DNA of 64,000 nt, taken from the NCBI RefSeq assembly GCF_004343255.1, contig NZ_SMDD01000001.1:434001-498000 (forward strand). Direction: 5' to 3'. The position numbers and the translations under genes are program-made. The first letter of the stretch is position 1. Each line of letters opens with the position of its first letter. Shown in pieces: positions 1 to 8,405 of this stretch. The DNA comes from Laceyella sacchari (GTDB lineage: Bacteria > Bacillota > Bacilli > Thermoactinomycetales > Thermoactinomycetaceae). Under the pieces are notes generated by a model. It was not told where the DNA came from. It worked only from the letters and a program-made list of their open reading frames with translations, and ran no database searches.

Positions 1-359
1 GCTTGTCACTCTTGGGTGTATCTTTGATCGCTTTGTATTTGTCCTTGAACCCCAACGAAACCATTCTCAACTTGGTGGGTTATGCGTGGGCCGGCTTCGG
101 GGCCGCATTCGGACCGGTGGTGTTGATCAGCCTGTTCTGGAAACGGATGAACAAATGGGGAGCGCTTGCCGGCATGCTTACCGGGGCGGTTACCGTCATC
201 GTATGGGAGCAAATTGAAGCGCTCAGCGAAGTGTATGAGATCATTCCTGGCTTTATCGCGTGTACGTTGGCTATTATCATCGTGAGCCTGCTTACGCCGA
301 AACCACCGGCTGAGATTGAGGCTGAGTTTGATGAAATGGTGAGACAGACGCAAGTGTAA
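1..359 (+). CDS. Sodium:proline-type symporter, C-terminal part (partial)
   Basis: The frame enters from the left window edge, so only the last 118 or so residues are seen and the true start is outside. Four hydrophobic stretches lie at about residues 1-14, 21-46, 52-68 and 77-98, followed by a charged cytoplasmic tail. The segment with the YAWAGFGAAFGP motif and the following LFWKRMNKWGA loop is typical of the last helices of PutP-like members of the sodium:solute symporter family, which import proline (or a related solute) with Na+. A bidirectional terminator follows directly. The substrate cannot be fixed from this fragment, so no gene symbol is given. Confidence 0.8.
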   Translation, partial: LSLLGVSLIALYLSLNPNETILNLVGYAWAGFGAAFGPVVLISLFWKRMNKWGALAGMLTGAVTVIVWEQIEALSEVYEIIPGFIACTLAIIIVSLLTPKPPAEIEAEFDEMVRQTQV

Positions 360-364
360 TCGAA

Positions 365-402
365 AAGAACCCATCGCCTCCTATCAAGGGCGGTGGGTTC
401 TT
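365..402. terminator. Bidirectional intrinsic terminator
   Basis: A 14-bp stem (365-378 with 389-402, one G-U pair) with a 10-nt loop lies between two convergent genes and has T-rich sequence on one side and A-rich on the other. Confidence 0.85.
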
Positions 403-405
403 TGC

Positions 406-1221
406 TTATTTATATGCAGGAACTTGCAACAATTGGTCAATGGTGACGAATTCGTAGCCTTGTTGCCGCAAGTGTTTGATGATGCGGGGGAGTGATGCGA
501 CGGTTGCGTCACGTGGCCCACCGGCATCATGTTGCAAGATGATGCTTCCCGGCAAGGCATGATTCTTGACTGTCTGAACGATATCTTCTGCCGTTCTTCC
601 TTTTTTCCAGTCAAGCGTGTCAACATCCCATTGGATCATCTCATAACCCATTTGTTCCAAGCGTTTGATCTTGCCTTTGACCGCTCCGTATGGCGGGCGC
701 ATCAAGCGCAGGTCTTTGCCGATGATTTGTTTGACGGTGGCATTGGTTTGATTCATTTCTTGCACCAACTGCTGATCGGTCAAGCTGGGAAGGTACGGAT
801 GCCGCCATGTATGGCTACCGATCACATGTCCTTCATCATATATCCGCTTAAGCATGTTCGGATGGGCTTTGGCTTGCTGACCCAATACGAAGAATGTGGC
901 GCGAATTCCGTTTTGCTTTAAGATGTCTAAAATTTGATTGGTATAACGATCATTTGGCCCATCGTCAAATGTCAACGCGACCCATTTCAGCCCGCGCGGA
1001 CCGTGATAATGCATATGTTTCGATTCGGATTTGATCACGGTTTTTTGTAGTGCGGTCAATTCTGGCGGCAATTTGATGCGCTTAGGCATAGGTGAGAGCT
1101 TGGCGAGGTGTGAATGGTCTGCTTGCCATCCGGGTTCTGCGGATTGTTGGTTAAAGCAACCACTGAGCAATGCACTGCTCATAAGTATTGCCGCAAGAAG
1201 ACCATATATTTTTTTTTGCAT
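406..1221 (-). CDS. Polysaccharide deacetylase lipoprotein (NodB domain)
   Basis: A 271-residue extracytoplasmic enzyme that should remove N-acetyl groups from peptidoglycan or another cell-surface glycan. Residues 1-22 form a lipoprotein signal with an LSGC lipobox (Cys22), so it should be anchored to the outer face of the membrane. The NodB homology domain is complete: TFDDGP at 84-89 (catalytic base and metal Asp), the metal-binding HxxxH at His137/His141, RPPYG at 175-179, WDVDTLDW and a late LQHD motif. Length and motif order fit the PdaA/PgdA group of carbohydrate esterase family 4. It is a single gene ending at the shared terminator. The exact glycan substrate is unknown. Confidence 0.9.
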   Translation of the reverse strand: MQKKIYGLLAAILMSSALLSGCFNQQSAEPGWQADHSHLAKLSPMPKRIKLPPELTALQKTVIKSESKHMHYHGPRGLKWVALTFDDGPNDRYTNQILDILKQNGIRATFFVLGQQAKAHPNMLKRIYDEGHVIGSHTWRHPYLPSLTDQQLVQEMNQTNATVKQIIGKDLRLMRPPYGAVKGKIKRLEQMGYEMIQWDVDTLDWKKGRTAEDIVQTVKNHALPGSIILQHDAGGPRDATVASLPRIIKHLRQQGYEFVTIDQLLQVPAYK

Positions 1222-1342
1222 GGTAAATCTCCAATCCCTATAAATCTATTTATATCAATAATAAATTAATCTAAGATAAAATTTATCTACTTTGCTGAGC
1301 TGAACTTGACGATCTTGTGGACGTTTTTTTACGGATTGGTTT

Positions 1343-1373
1343 CAAAAAACGTCCGTGCGTTGGGCACGGACGT
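1343..1373 (-). terminator. Intrinsic terminator of the R2lox gene
   Basis: A 10-bp GC-rich perfect stem (1349-1358 with 1364-1373), followed on the minus strand by a T run. It lies about 70 bases after the oxidase stop codon. Confidence 0.85.
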
Positions 1374-1445
1374 GTGAAGGGGAGAAGAGGAGGTCTGCTT
1401 GGCGATAAACCAATGCTTGGGGAAAGCGTATGTGTCGACAGGGTG

Positions 1446-2354
1446 TTAAAGCGATTCCAGATTAAATTGGCGATAAATTTCTTCTAAGGATTTATCTTTG
1501 GCGCGGGCGATGATCTGTTTGCGAATGGCAAATTGCTTTTGAGAAAATGCGAAGCGTCTTTCTAATCCGACGCCAAATGCGTCAGGATAATTGGCGATCA
1601 TGGTGGGTGTAGGCTGTTCTGCAGGGTTCCATTCGTCCATGCGTTGCATGATATATTCATAGAGATGGGGATGTTCTTGAATGAGACGGTGCAGAACATA
1701 TGTGCCGTAACTGATGTGCCGGGATTCGTCTTTTTTGATCAGGCGGATGCCTTCCATCAAGCCTGGCATGAGCCCCCGCTTTTCAAGTGCTTGCTCAAAA
1801 AACCAATAACCGGTTTCCGCGCCAACGCCTTCAATCAACATGTTGTATAACACGGCAGCATCAGCGAATGCTTCGGGGGAGTCGTCAGTCAACAGCCGGT
1901 TCATGGTGCGAGTGAGGGTATTGCTATCCTGTTGGGCCGCATCTGTGTCATACAAGTAAAGCTTGGGTACGCCACGTCGATTTAGATAGGGGGTCAAATC
2001 TTCGGTGACACCGAGTGTATTGATGAAAAGGCGGAAAAACTCCGTATGTTTGGCTTCTTCAAACAAAAACGTGGTCAAATACATCTCTTCTTCCAATCTT
2101 CCTTCACGGGCTACAGCAATCAGAAGCGGTAGCAAATCGACCGTCACTGCTTCTTCCCCAGCCAAGAAATTAACAATCATCCCCAGGATCTCTCTTTTTT
2201 GCTCCCCAGTGAAATGACTCCAATCTTTGACATCCTGTGTCAGGTCGATATCTTCCGGATTCCAGGTGCCCAGTCGTTTGGCTTTTTGATACAGGCGGTA
2301 AGGAACAGACTGCATATCCAGTCCTTTGCTCAACGTAATAATATGTCGTGTCAA
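1446..2354 (-). CDS. R2-like ligand-binding oxidase (R2lox), ribonucleotide reductase R2 homologue
   Basis: A 302-residue ferritin-like di-metal protein. Known family members assemble a Mn/Fe cofactor, bind a long-chain fatty acid and make a Tyr-Val ether crosslink. Their physiological reaction is not settled. All metal ligands can be placed: Glu67, Glu100 and His103 (EEAKH), Glu175, and Glu210/His213 (DESRH). The crosslink pair would be Val70 and Tyr170. The length fits R2lox better than class Ia/Ib R2, and no large subunit gene is adjacent. I chose a TTG start at 2354 because a GGAGGGG ribosome binding site lies 5 bases upstream. The upstream in-frame ATG (2372) would place that site inside the coding sequence. 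It is divergent from the Rrf2 regulator. Confidence 0.88.
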   Translation of the reverse strand: MTRHIITLSKGLDMQSVPYRLYQKAKRLGTWNPEDIDLTQDVKDWSHFTGEQKREILGMIVNFLAGEEAVTVDLLPLLIAVAREGRLEEEMYLTTFLFEEAKHTEFFRLFINTLGVTEDLTPYLNRRGVPKLYLYDTDAAQQDSNTLTRTMNRLLTDDSPEAFADAAVLYNMLIEGVGAETGYWFFEQALEKRGLMPGLMEGIRLIKKDESRHISYGTYVLHRLIQEHPHLYEYIMQRMDEWNPAEQPTPTMIANYPDAFGVGLERRFAFSQKQFAIRKQIIARAKDKSLEEIYRQFNLESL

Positions 2355-2359
2355 GGAAA

Positions 2360-2366
2360 CCCCTCC
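2360..2366 (-). promoter_or_regulatory. Ribosome binding site deciding a TTG start
   Basis: GGAGGGG, 5 bases before TTG 2354, sets the start of the R2lox gene downstream of an in-frame ATG. Confidence 0.7.
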
Positions 2367-2546
2367 AATCATGAAATATGAACCGGCGGGTCAGTCGGTG
2401 CCACCCATGCTACACCCATTGAAGAATGGGATCGAGTCTAATTTTATACCGAAAAATGCGATTTTTCTACCATTCCCTTCCGTTTGTGTGGCGAGTGGGA
2501 ACGCGTTGCTTATATCGCATTCCGAGCGAGGCAATGGAAAGGGGGA

Positions 2547-2575
2547 TTGACAAATTACAGATAATTATATAAAAT
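2547..2575 (+). promoter_or_regulatory. Sigma-A promoter for the Rrf2 regulator gene
   Basis: A perfect TTGACA (2547-2552), a 17-base spacer and TAAAAT (2570-2575), about 190 bases before the rrf2-type gene. The whole divergent gap 2355-2766 otherwise holds only AT-rich sequence around this promoter and a small CCCATT/AATGGG hairpin near 2407-2422. An autoregulatory Rrf2 site may overlap the promoter but I cannot define it. Confidence 0.75.
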
Positions 2576-2766
2576 TTAAATTGACAGATTAGAGATTGCC
2601 CTCATCGTTGCTATGGGTGAGGAAAATGGGATTTTGCACATCCAAAACCGACTATTCTGCTTGATTTTATAGAAAAAACGGTGCGTTGTCGGTCCATGTT
2701 TCTTTTTACCGACGATAGCTTAACATATCCGATCCCCACGACGCTGGAAGACGGAGGCTGATAGGC

Positions 2767-3195
2767 ATGAAAATATCGACAAGAGGCGAATACGCATTGC
2801 GCGCGCTGATCATCTTGGGGCAAGAACCGGCGCGAGTGATGACGATTAGCGACCTTGCGGACAAAACGCTGGTGCCGACAAGTTATTTGGAACACATCTT
2901 ATTGCAACTCAAACATCTGGGGTATGTGGTCAGCCGGCGTGGAAGTCGTGGCGGATACCGGATCAACCGGCCGCCGGATCAGATTGTGATCGGAGAGATC
3001 ATCCGCCAGTTGGAAGGGCCGTTGGCACCAATGGGTTGCGTGAGTGTGACTGCTTATGAGTCATGTGAATTGGAATCGATGTGCTTGCTCAGACCCTTAT
3101 GGATGTCCATCAGGGAAACCGTCGCAAATCTATTGGAGAAGACCACGTTGGAAGATCTGCTGCGCGGCAAAGTGCCTCAGGCGGCAAAAGGATAA
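2767..3195 (+). CDS. Rrf2-family transcriptional regulator
   Basis: A 142-residue DNA-binding regulator. The N-terminal winged helix (residues 1-70) has the hallmark MKISTRGEYALRAL start and the RGSRGGY wing seen in IscR, CymR and NsrR. Three cysteines follow in the C-terminal half (GC, then SC and MC, spaced 8 and 5 residues apart), in the region where IscR/NsrR hold a 2Fe-2S or 4Fe-4S cluster. It is therefore more likely an iron-sulfur or redox sensor than a CymR-type protein, which lacks these cysteines. GGAGG precedes the ATG by 9 bases. It faces the R2lox gene, a plausible but unproven target. Confidence 0.88.
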   Translation: MKISTRGEYALRALIILGQEPARVMTISDLADKTLVPTSYLEHILLQLKHLGYVVSRRGSRGGYRINRPPDQIVIGEIIRQLEGPLAPMGCVSVTAYESCELESMCLLRPLWMSIRETVANLLEKTTLEDLLRGKVPQAAKG

Positions 3196-3225
3196 ATAAA
3201 ACATGAACTTCCCTCTCGGGATGTT

Positions 3226-3258
3226 AAAGCCATGACCACTATGGTTATGGCTTTTTTA
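3226..3258 (+). terminator. Intrinsic terminator after the Rrf2 gene
   Basis: A 12-bp stem (3226-3237 with 3243-3254) with a 5-nt loop, ending in a T run. Confidence 0.85.
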
Positions 3259-3349
3259 TATTGGCCGGAGTGGGTACCCTTCATTTTTGTGCTTGAAAAT
3301 GTCGGATGGTGCCAGCCGCATCTTGCTAATCTATTGATGAGGGGGTGAG

Positions 3350-4231
3350 GTGCTTGTGAACCTGCTGCAACATATGAATGCAGCGCTCAGCTATATTGAA
3401 GACCATCTCGCTGACGACATCGACTTTAAAGAAGTGTCCCGGCGGGCGATGTGTTCGGAGTACCATTTTAAACGGATGTTTTCTTTTCTCGCCGGTGTGA
3501 CGTTGTCCGAATACATTCGGCGCAGACGGCTCACCCTGGCCGCATTTGAACTGAAGGATCGCGATGTGCGGATCATCGATATTGCGATCAAATACGGATA
3601 CAGCTCTGCGGATGCGTTTGCGCGGGCGTTTCAAGCCATGCATGGTGTGACACCATCCGAAGCCAGAAACAATGGAAAGCCGTTGAAAGCTTTTCCGCGG
3701 ATGACTTTTCAATTGACTGTCAAAGGGGGAAACGAAATGAATTATCGCATCGAGGAGAAAAGTGCGTTTCGCATTGTCGGCATCAAAAAAAGAGTTCCAC
3801 TGATTTATCAAGGGGTTAATCCGGAAATTGCCTCCATGTGGGCCAGCTTGGATGAGGCGAAGATCACTCGGTTGAAAAATCTCAGCAATGTCGAGCCGGT
3901 TGGTTTGCTTAGCGCATCTACGAATTTTTCTGAAGGGAGAAAGGAGGGAGGGGAACTGGATCATTACATTGGCGTGGCAACGACGCAAGCGTGCCCGGAA
4001 GATTTGGAGCAGTTGGAAGTGCCTCCTTTGACCTGGGCGGTATTTGAAGCAGTCGGTCCCTTTCCAAATACATTGCAAGAGACATGGGGGCGCATCTTCT
4101 CCGAATGGTTCCCATCTTCCGATTATGAACTGGCTGAGGGGCCGGAAATGTTGTGGAACGAGCACAAAGATACTTCATCGCCCAAGTTTCGTAGCGAGAT
4201 ATGGATTCCGATTCAGAAAAAGCGCCAATGA
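3350..4231 (+). CDS. AraC-type regulator with GyrI-like effector domain
   Basis: A 293-residue transcription factor with the domains in the order HTH then sensor. Residues 8-107 carry the two helix-turn-helix motifs of the AraC/XylS family, including the typical second-helix text [17 protein letters not shown] and GVTPSEAR. Residues 128-290 form a GyrI-like/AraC effector-binding (SOUL-type) domain, which in BmrR, Rob and relatives binds hydrophobic drugs or small molecules. This order is common in Firmicute multidrug-response regulators. The start is GTG 3350 or GTG 3356, both behind an AGGGGGTGAG site. The neighbouring genes do not reveal its regulon. Confidence 0.85.
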   Translation: MLVNLLQHMNAALSYIEDHLADDIDFKEVSRRAMCSEYHFKRMFSFLAGVTLSEYIRRRRLTLAAFELKDRDVRIIDIAIKYGYSSADAFARAFQAMHGVTPSEARNNGKPLKAFPRMTFQLTVKGGNEMNYRIEEKSAFRIVGIKKRVPLIYQGVNPEIASMWASLDEAKITRLKNLSNVEPVGLLSASTNFSEGRKEGGELDHYIGVATTQACPEDLEQLEVPPLTWAVFEAVGPFPNTLQETWGRIFSEWFPSSDYELAEGPEMLWNEHKDTSSPKFRSEIWIPIQKKRQ

Positions 4232-4338
4232 ATAGATGGGATGCCCGCAATGGCCAATATAAGGCCTTGCGGGCATCGTTGCTTATGTCGGATCATTTGA
4301 AATATAATAAAAGCAAGTTGCAAAAAGGAGTGGTGACG

Positions 4339-4404
4339 ATGATTGTGATGAACAGCAAGCTGAACACGACAGGACAAGACGTGGAGAATCCTTTTTGCTG
4401 TTAG
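4339..4404 (+). CDS. Possible 21-residue peptide ending in two cysteines
   Basis: A short ORF with a strong AAGGAG site 8 bases before its ATG. It encodes a 21-residue peptide ending ENPFCC. It sits between the AraC-type regulator and rsgA, and a 6-bp hairpin (near 4428-4442) separates it from the rsgA start. I do not recognise it. It could be a leader peptide, a small metal- or thiol-related peptide, or chance. The good ribosome binding site is the only real support. Confidence 0.4.
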   Translation: MIVMNSKLNTTGQDVENPFCC

Positions 4405-4461
4405 TGCGGACGGGGGTTCTCCATGATCTGCCGCAGATCCTGATGATAGGAGGACTCACCA

Positions 4462-5523
4462 TTGAATAAATGGACATGGGGCTGGACCCCTGCCTTGGAG
4501 GAAGCATTTGATCGGATCAAAGAGGACGGGCTCGCAGTTGGGCGCGTGACCCTTCAGCATAAACGCTTGTATCGTTTGCAGACCGAATACGGGGAGCTAT
4601 TGGCGGAATTGACTGGCAAATTCCGCTATGAGACAACGAGAGTGGAAGAGTATCCTGCCGTGGGCGATTGGGTGGTCATTCGACCACGAGTGGCGGAGGG
4701 CAGAGCCTCCATTGAGGCTGTTTTGCCTCGCTTTAGCAGGTTTTCCCGCAAAGTGGCTGGCCGGACATGGGAGGAACAGATTGTTGCCGCCAACGTCGAT
4801 ACGGTATTCTTGGTCAACGCGTTGAACCAAGATTTTAATGTGCGACGGATCGAGCGTTATCTTACCTTGGCCTGGGAAAGCGGTGCGCAGCCGGTGATTG
4901 TGTTGAACAAGGCGGATTTGTATCCTGACGTGATTGACAAGGTGGCGCAAGTCGAAGCGGTGGCCTTGGGTGTGCCGATTCATGTGGTAAGTGGCTTGAC
5001 CGGCAAGGGATTGGATGAATTGATGGCGTATTTGCAACCGGGAAAAACAGTGGCCTTGCTTGGTTCCTCCGGAGTGGGCAAATCCACCTTGACCAATTGC
5101 TTTTTGGGGACGGAACAGCAAGAAGTGCAAGCGGTTCGCGCTGGGGACGACAAAGGGAAACATACAACCACCTATCGAGAATTGTTTCTCTTGCCGCAAG
5201 GGGGATGCCTGATCGACACGCCGGGTATGCGTGGAATCAAACTTGTCGACCAGGAACACGGTGTGCAAGAGACATTTGAGGAGATTGAGCAGTTGGCGCT
5301 CTCTTGCCGTTTCACCGATTGCCAGCATCAGGGTGAACCAGGTTGCGCAGTGGAGCTCGCGTTGGCCGAAGGGCGCTTGGCGCCGAAACGCCTTGCTAAT
5401 TACCGGAAGTTGCTTCGGGAGTTGGCGTATTATGAGCGCAAAGAAAACCGGCAGCTGGCTCACGCGGAAAAAGAGATATGGAAGAAAAGAAGCAGACAAG
5501 CGAAGATACATGCGCGCAAGTGA
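4462..5523 (+). CDS. rsgA: Ribosome small subunit-dependent GTPase RsgA
   Basis: A 353-residue circularly permuted GTPase that checks late 30S ribosome maturation. Domains are an N-terminal OB fold (about residues 20-95), the permuted GTPase domain (G4 NKAD comes first, then G1 GSSGVGKST at 201-209, then G3 DTPG), and a C-terminal zinc finger with Cys/Cys/His/Cys residues in the SCRFTDCQHQGEPGC region. All catalytic motifs are intact and the length is slightly above the usual 290-350. The TTG start at 4462 is chosen for the AGGAGG site 8 bases upstream. It is a single gene with its own terminator. Confidence 0.95.
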   Translation: MNKWTWGWTPALEEAFDRIKEDGLAVGRVTLQHKRLYRLQTEYGELLAELTGKFRYETTRVEEYPAVGDWVVIRPRVAEGRASIEAVLPRFSRFSRKVAGRTWEEQIVAANVDTVFLVNALNQDFNVRRIERYLTLAWESGAQPVIVLNKADLYPDVIDKVAQVEAVALGVPIHVVSGLTGKGLDELMAYLQPGKTVALLGSSGVGKSTLTNCFLGTEQQEVQAVRAGDDKGKHTTTYRELFLLPQGGCLIDTPGMRGIKLVDQEHGVQETFEEIEQLALSCRFTDCQHQGEPGCAVELALAEGRLAPKRLANYRKLLRELAYYERKENRQLAHAEKEIWKKRSRQAKIHARK

Positions 5524-5537
5524 TTAATACGTATGCG

Positions 5538-5579
5538 GCGCCCAATCCGGCGGAACATAACCGGATTGGGCGCTTTTTT
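5538..5579 (+). terminator. Intrinsic terminator after rsgA
   Basis: A perfect 13-bp GC-rich stem (5538-5550 with 5561-5573) followed by six T. Confidence 0.93.
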
Positions 5580-5722
5580 GCATTTCGTTTAAGCATTCGC
5601 TGGGGTGGTATGGTAAAATCTCTGTTATTGGAAAGGGCCTCTATCTCGTAAACGGTGGCGGTAAGCCCAGCCCGAACGTTAGAGGCGTATGGAAAAATGA
5701 AGAGATTGAGTGAGGGTAGGGC

Positions 5723-6415
5723 ATGCGAATAGAAGTCATAGCAACAGACTTAACTGATGCCAAATTGGCGGATCAGCATGGAGCTGACCGGATTGAACTG
5801 GTTACAGGTATGGCGGAAGGGGGATTAACTCCCAGTTACGGGTTGATTGAGGAAGTAGTGCGTCGCGTCACAATTCCGGCTTATGTGATGATCCGACCCC
5901 ACAGCCGTTCGTTTTGTTACAGTCAGGATGATCTGGACACGATGATTAAAGATATCCAAACCGTGAAACGCCTAGGCGCGCCAGGAGTGGTCTTGGGGGC
6001 GCTGACCAAGGAAAAGACCATTGATGAAACGGCGCTGTCACTTTTGCTTGAGGCGGCGGAAGGGTTAGACATCACTTTTCATCGCGCATTTGATGAGGTG
6101 GTCGATCAGGAAGCGGTGCTAAAGGTGTTGCTCCGCTATCCGCAAGTGACGAGGGTGTTGACTTCCGGCGGCAAGCGTAGCGCGCTTGATGCGGTTCCGC
6201 AGATGGCGAAGTTGGTGCGCTTGGCTGAGGGAACCCACCTGACCATTCTGGCGGGTAGTGGCTTGACCGTTGAGTCGTTGCCTGCATTTAGCGCGCAAAC
6301 AGGGGTGAAGGAAGTTCATTTTGGCTCGGGGGTGCGAGTGGGCGGCAAGTCTTTGGCGCCGATTGATCCTGCCAAGCTGGAGGCATTAAAAGCAATAGCT
6401 GATTCAAGCATATAA
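5723..6415 (+). CDS. cutC: CutC family protein
   Basis: A 230-residue TIM-barrel protein of the CutC family, historically linked with copper homeostasis but without a proven enzymatic reaction in bacteria. Family signatures are all present: DRIELVTGMAEGGLTPSYG near residue 22, MIRPHSRSF near 54, TFHRAFDE near 116, LTSGG near 143 and ILAGSGLT near 173. It starts at an ATG after GTGAGGGTAGGGC. The 140-base leader holds an inverted repeat (CCTCTA 5638-5643 with TAGAGG 5680-5685) around a GC-rich core that could be a structured RNA. It stands alone between terminators. Confidence 0.92.
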   Translation: MRIEVIATDLTDAKLADQHGADRIELVTGMAEGGLTPSYGLIEEVVRRVTIPAYVMIRPHSRSFCYSQDDLDTMIKDIQTVKRLGAPGVVLGALTKEKTIDETALSLLLEAAEGLDITFHRAFDEVVDQEAVLKVLLRYPQVTRVLTSGGKRSALDAVPQMAKLVRLAEGTHLTILAGSGLTVESLPAFSAQTGVKEVHFGSGVRVGGKSLAPIDPAKLEALKAIADSSI

Positions 6416-6451
6416 AAGAAGCATAAAGAAAGGCGACAAGCGGTCGCAAAC

Positions 6452-6487
6452 AAGGGCTCCCGCCGGCACAATCGCCGTGGGAGCCTT
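6452..6487 (+). terminator. Possible terminator after cutC
   Basis: An imperfect stem with a GGCTCCC/GGGAGCC core and a long loop, followed by only a weak T-rich tract. Confidence 0.4.
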
Positions 6488-6561
6488 AACTGTTTGGTTT
6501 TCATAAAAACCGAAGAGAAAGGGGAGGCGGTTTGGTAAGTTGATTCATAGGGAATGGAAAC

Positions 6562-6592
6562 AAAGCCGATCCTAATCCAAGGTCGGCTTTTT
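6562..6592 (+). terminator. Intrinsic terminator upstream of the Bce-type operon
   Basis: A stem of about 10 bp (6562-6572 with 6581-6590, one bulge) followed by TTTTT. It ends 25 bases before the response regulator start, so the operon promoter must lie before or within this structure, or the element attenuates read-through. Confidence 0.7.
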
Positions 6593-6617
6593 ATGGTTAC
6601 ACAGAGGAGGAAAGCGC

Positions 6618-7319
6618 ATGACGACCATCATGATTGTGGAAGATGACGAGAAAATTGCGACACTGTTGCAAGAACATCTTTTCCGCTACGGATACAAAGC
6701 TGAGCGCGTTACTGATTTTACTGCGGTACTGGATGTATTTCTGGATATCCAACCGCAATTGGTGTTGCTTGATGTCAACTTGCCTATGTATGACGGATAT
6801 TACTGGTGTCGCCAAATCCGCCGCCACTCGACGTGCCCTATCTTGTTTATCTCTGCTAGAGAGGGGCAAATGGATCAGGTGATGGCCTTGGAAAACGGCG
6901 CCGACGATTACATAACCAAACCATTTCATTATGAAGTGGTGATCGCCAAGATTCGTAGCCATCTTCGCCGCGCCTACGGTGAATACGCGGGGGGCGGTGT
7001 AGAACGGCGGGTGGAAGTGAATGGATTGACTCTTTTCCCGGAACGGCTGGAGTTGGCGTGGCAGGGCAGGAAAGTGGAATTGGGAGGCAAAGAGGCTTTG
7101 TTGCTTGAAGCGTTATTGAAGCGGCCTGGGCGTGTGGCGACCAGGGATGTATTATTGGAAATCCTGTGGAATGAGCAAGCGTTTGTGGATGATAACACGC
7201 TGAATGTGTATATCAACCGTGTTCGCGGCAAACTGAAAGAACTCGGCATCACAGGCCTGATCGAAACCGTGCGGGGAACGGGTTACCGCTTGAAACCTCC
7301 CGGGGAGGAAGGGGCATGA
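6618..7319 (+). CDS. Bce-type response regulator (OmpR family)
   Basis: A 233-residue two-component regulator. The receiver domain (residues 1-115) has the acidic pair EDDE, the phosphorylated Asp in LLDVNLP near residue 52 and the KPFHYE lysine near 101. A PhoB-type winged helix follows at about 135-228. It overlaps the kinase gene by ATGA and precedes a BceAB-type transporter, the invariable arrangement of antimicrobial-peptide sensing and detoxification modules (BceRS-AB, PsdRS-AB, YxdJK-LM of Bacillus subtilis). Its target is most likely the operator at 8302-8315. The start ATG has a GGAGGAAAGCGC site. Confidence 0.9.
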   Translation: MTTIMIVEDDEKIATLLQEHLFRYGYKAERVTDFTAVLDVFLDIQPQLVLLDVNLPMYDGYYWCRQIRRHSTCPILFISAREGQMDQVMALENGADDYITKPFHYEVVIAKIRSHLRRAYGEYAGGGVERRVEVNGLTLFPERLELAWQGRKVELGGKEALLLEALLKRPGRVATRDVLLEILWNEQAFVDDNTLNVYINRVRGKLKELGITGLIETVRGTGYRLKPPGEEGA

Positions 7320-8320
7320 GGCTGTTCATTAGGGAGCATGGCTCGCTCATCGCCTTTACCCTGCTCCAGTGGGTGGCACTGTTGGGATTGATTTGGCTGG
7401 CCGGTTATCGGTCGATTCGCATCTTGGGGTATGTTTGGCTGTTGGGCGTGGTTTCATTTGCCGCTTTTCTCACATTCTTTTATTTGCGGAGACGTAGTAT
7501 GTATCGGCGCTTGTCCCAATCGCTTGCGTCAATGGAAGATGCCCTTGTCGATCATCAACCATCCACACCGGCGGCAGAAGCGTTCGCGCAGTTGCTTCAT
7601 AATCAATACCGATTGTACCAAGACCGATTACATGCTTATGAACAGCGGCAACAACGCCATCTCACCTTTATCAACCAATGGGTTCACCAGATGAAAACGC
7701 CGCTGTCTGTTGCTGATTTGCTGTTGCAAGAGGAGGAGACGCTGGCGGTGGACAGTGTGCGGGAAGAGTTGGATCGCTTGCGTGCTGGTCTTCAGATGAT
7801 TTTGTACACCTCGCGTTTGGAAGCATTTGAACAAGATTTTCGCATCGAATCCCTGCCGCTGTCCGAGTTGGTGCAACAAGTGATTAAGGAGAACAAACGG
7901 CTATTTATCAGCAAGCGCGTCTTCCCCCGGTTGACGTTGGCGCCGGAAGCCCGGGTGATGTCTGACGCGAAATGGCTTGGCTTCGTCTTGCAACAGTTGT
8001 TGACCAATGCGGTGCGGTATTCCAGTGGCCGTAGCGAGCAGTTGCACGTGTCTATCCAGCGCGCAGGGGGTGCTTGGGAACTCACCATCAAGGATGAGGG
8101 AGTAGGCATTCCGCCCGCAGACTTGCCGCGCGTATTTGAGCCGTATTACACAGGAGAAAACGGCAGAAAATACAAGGAATCCACCGGGATGGGGCTTTAT
8201 CTGGTCCGGGAAATCTGCCGGAAGCTGGGGCATGCTGTGACGCTCCAATCTCAAGTGGGCGTAGGGACGAAAGTGACAATCACCTTTGGTCGGCGGCAAC
8301 CTTACACAAATGTAAGATAG
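7316..8320 (+). CDS. Bce-type intramembrane-sensing histidine kinase
   Basis: A 334-residue kinase with two N-terminal transmembrane helices (about residues 12-32 and 38-60) joined by only a few residues, so there is no extracellular sensor domain. This is typical of BceS-like kinases that sense the flux of their cognate transporter instead of the peptide itself. The dimerisation/phosphorylation region holds the H-box HQMKTPLS, and the ATPase domain has an N-box (LTNAVRYSS), DEGVGIP and the G2 box STGMGLYLV. Its 3' end contains the predicted operator for the downstream transporter genes. Confidence 0.9.
   Translation: MRLFIREHGSLIAFTLLQWVALLGLIWLAGYRSIRILGYVWLLGVVSFAAFLTFFYLRRRSMYRRLSQSLASMEDALVDHQPSTPAAEAFAQLLHNQYRLYQDRLHAYEQRQQRHLTFINQWVHQMKTPLSVADLLLQEEETLAVDSVREELDRLRAGLQMILYTSRLEAFEQDFRIESLPLSELVQQVIKENKRLFISKRVFPRLTLAPEARVMSDAKWLGFVLQQLLTNAVRYSSGRSEQLHVSIQRAGGAWELTIKDEGVGIPPADLPRVFEPYYTGENGRKYKESTGMGLYLVREICRKLGHAVTLQSQVGVGTKVTITFGRRQPYTNVR
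8302..8315 (+). promoter_or_regulatory. BceR-type operator (inverted repeat)
   Basis: TTACA, 4 bases, TGTAA. This fits the binding motif TnACA-N4-TGTAA described for BceR-like regulators of Firmicutes. It overlaps the last codons of the kinase gene and lies 90 bases before the ATPase start, where such operators normally sit. A possible -10 (TATTCT, 8360-8365) follows. Confidence 0.75.
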
Positions 8321-8405
8321 GATTAAGACAGATCCATAGCAAGGCTGCGCAAAACCCATTATTCTGTTTCAAGAGCAAACGGCTTTTGAAAGGGGTTGTG
8401 CAACG

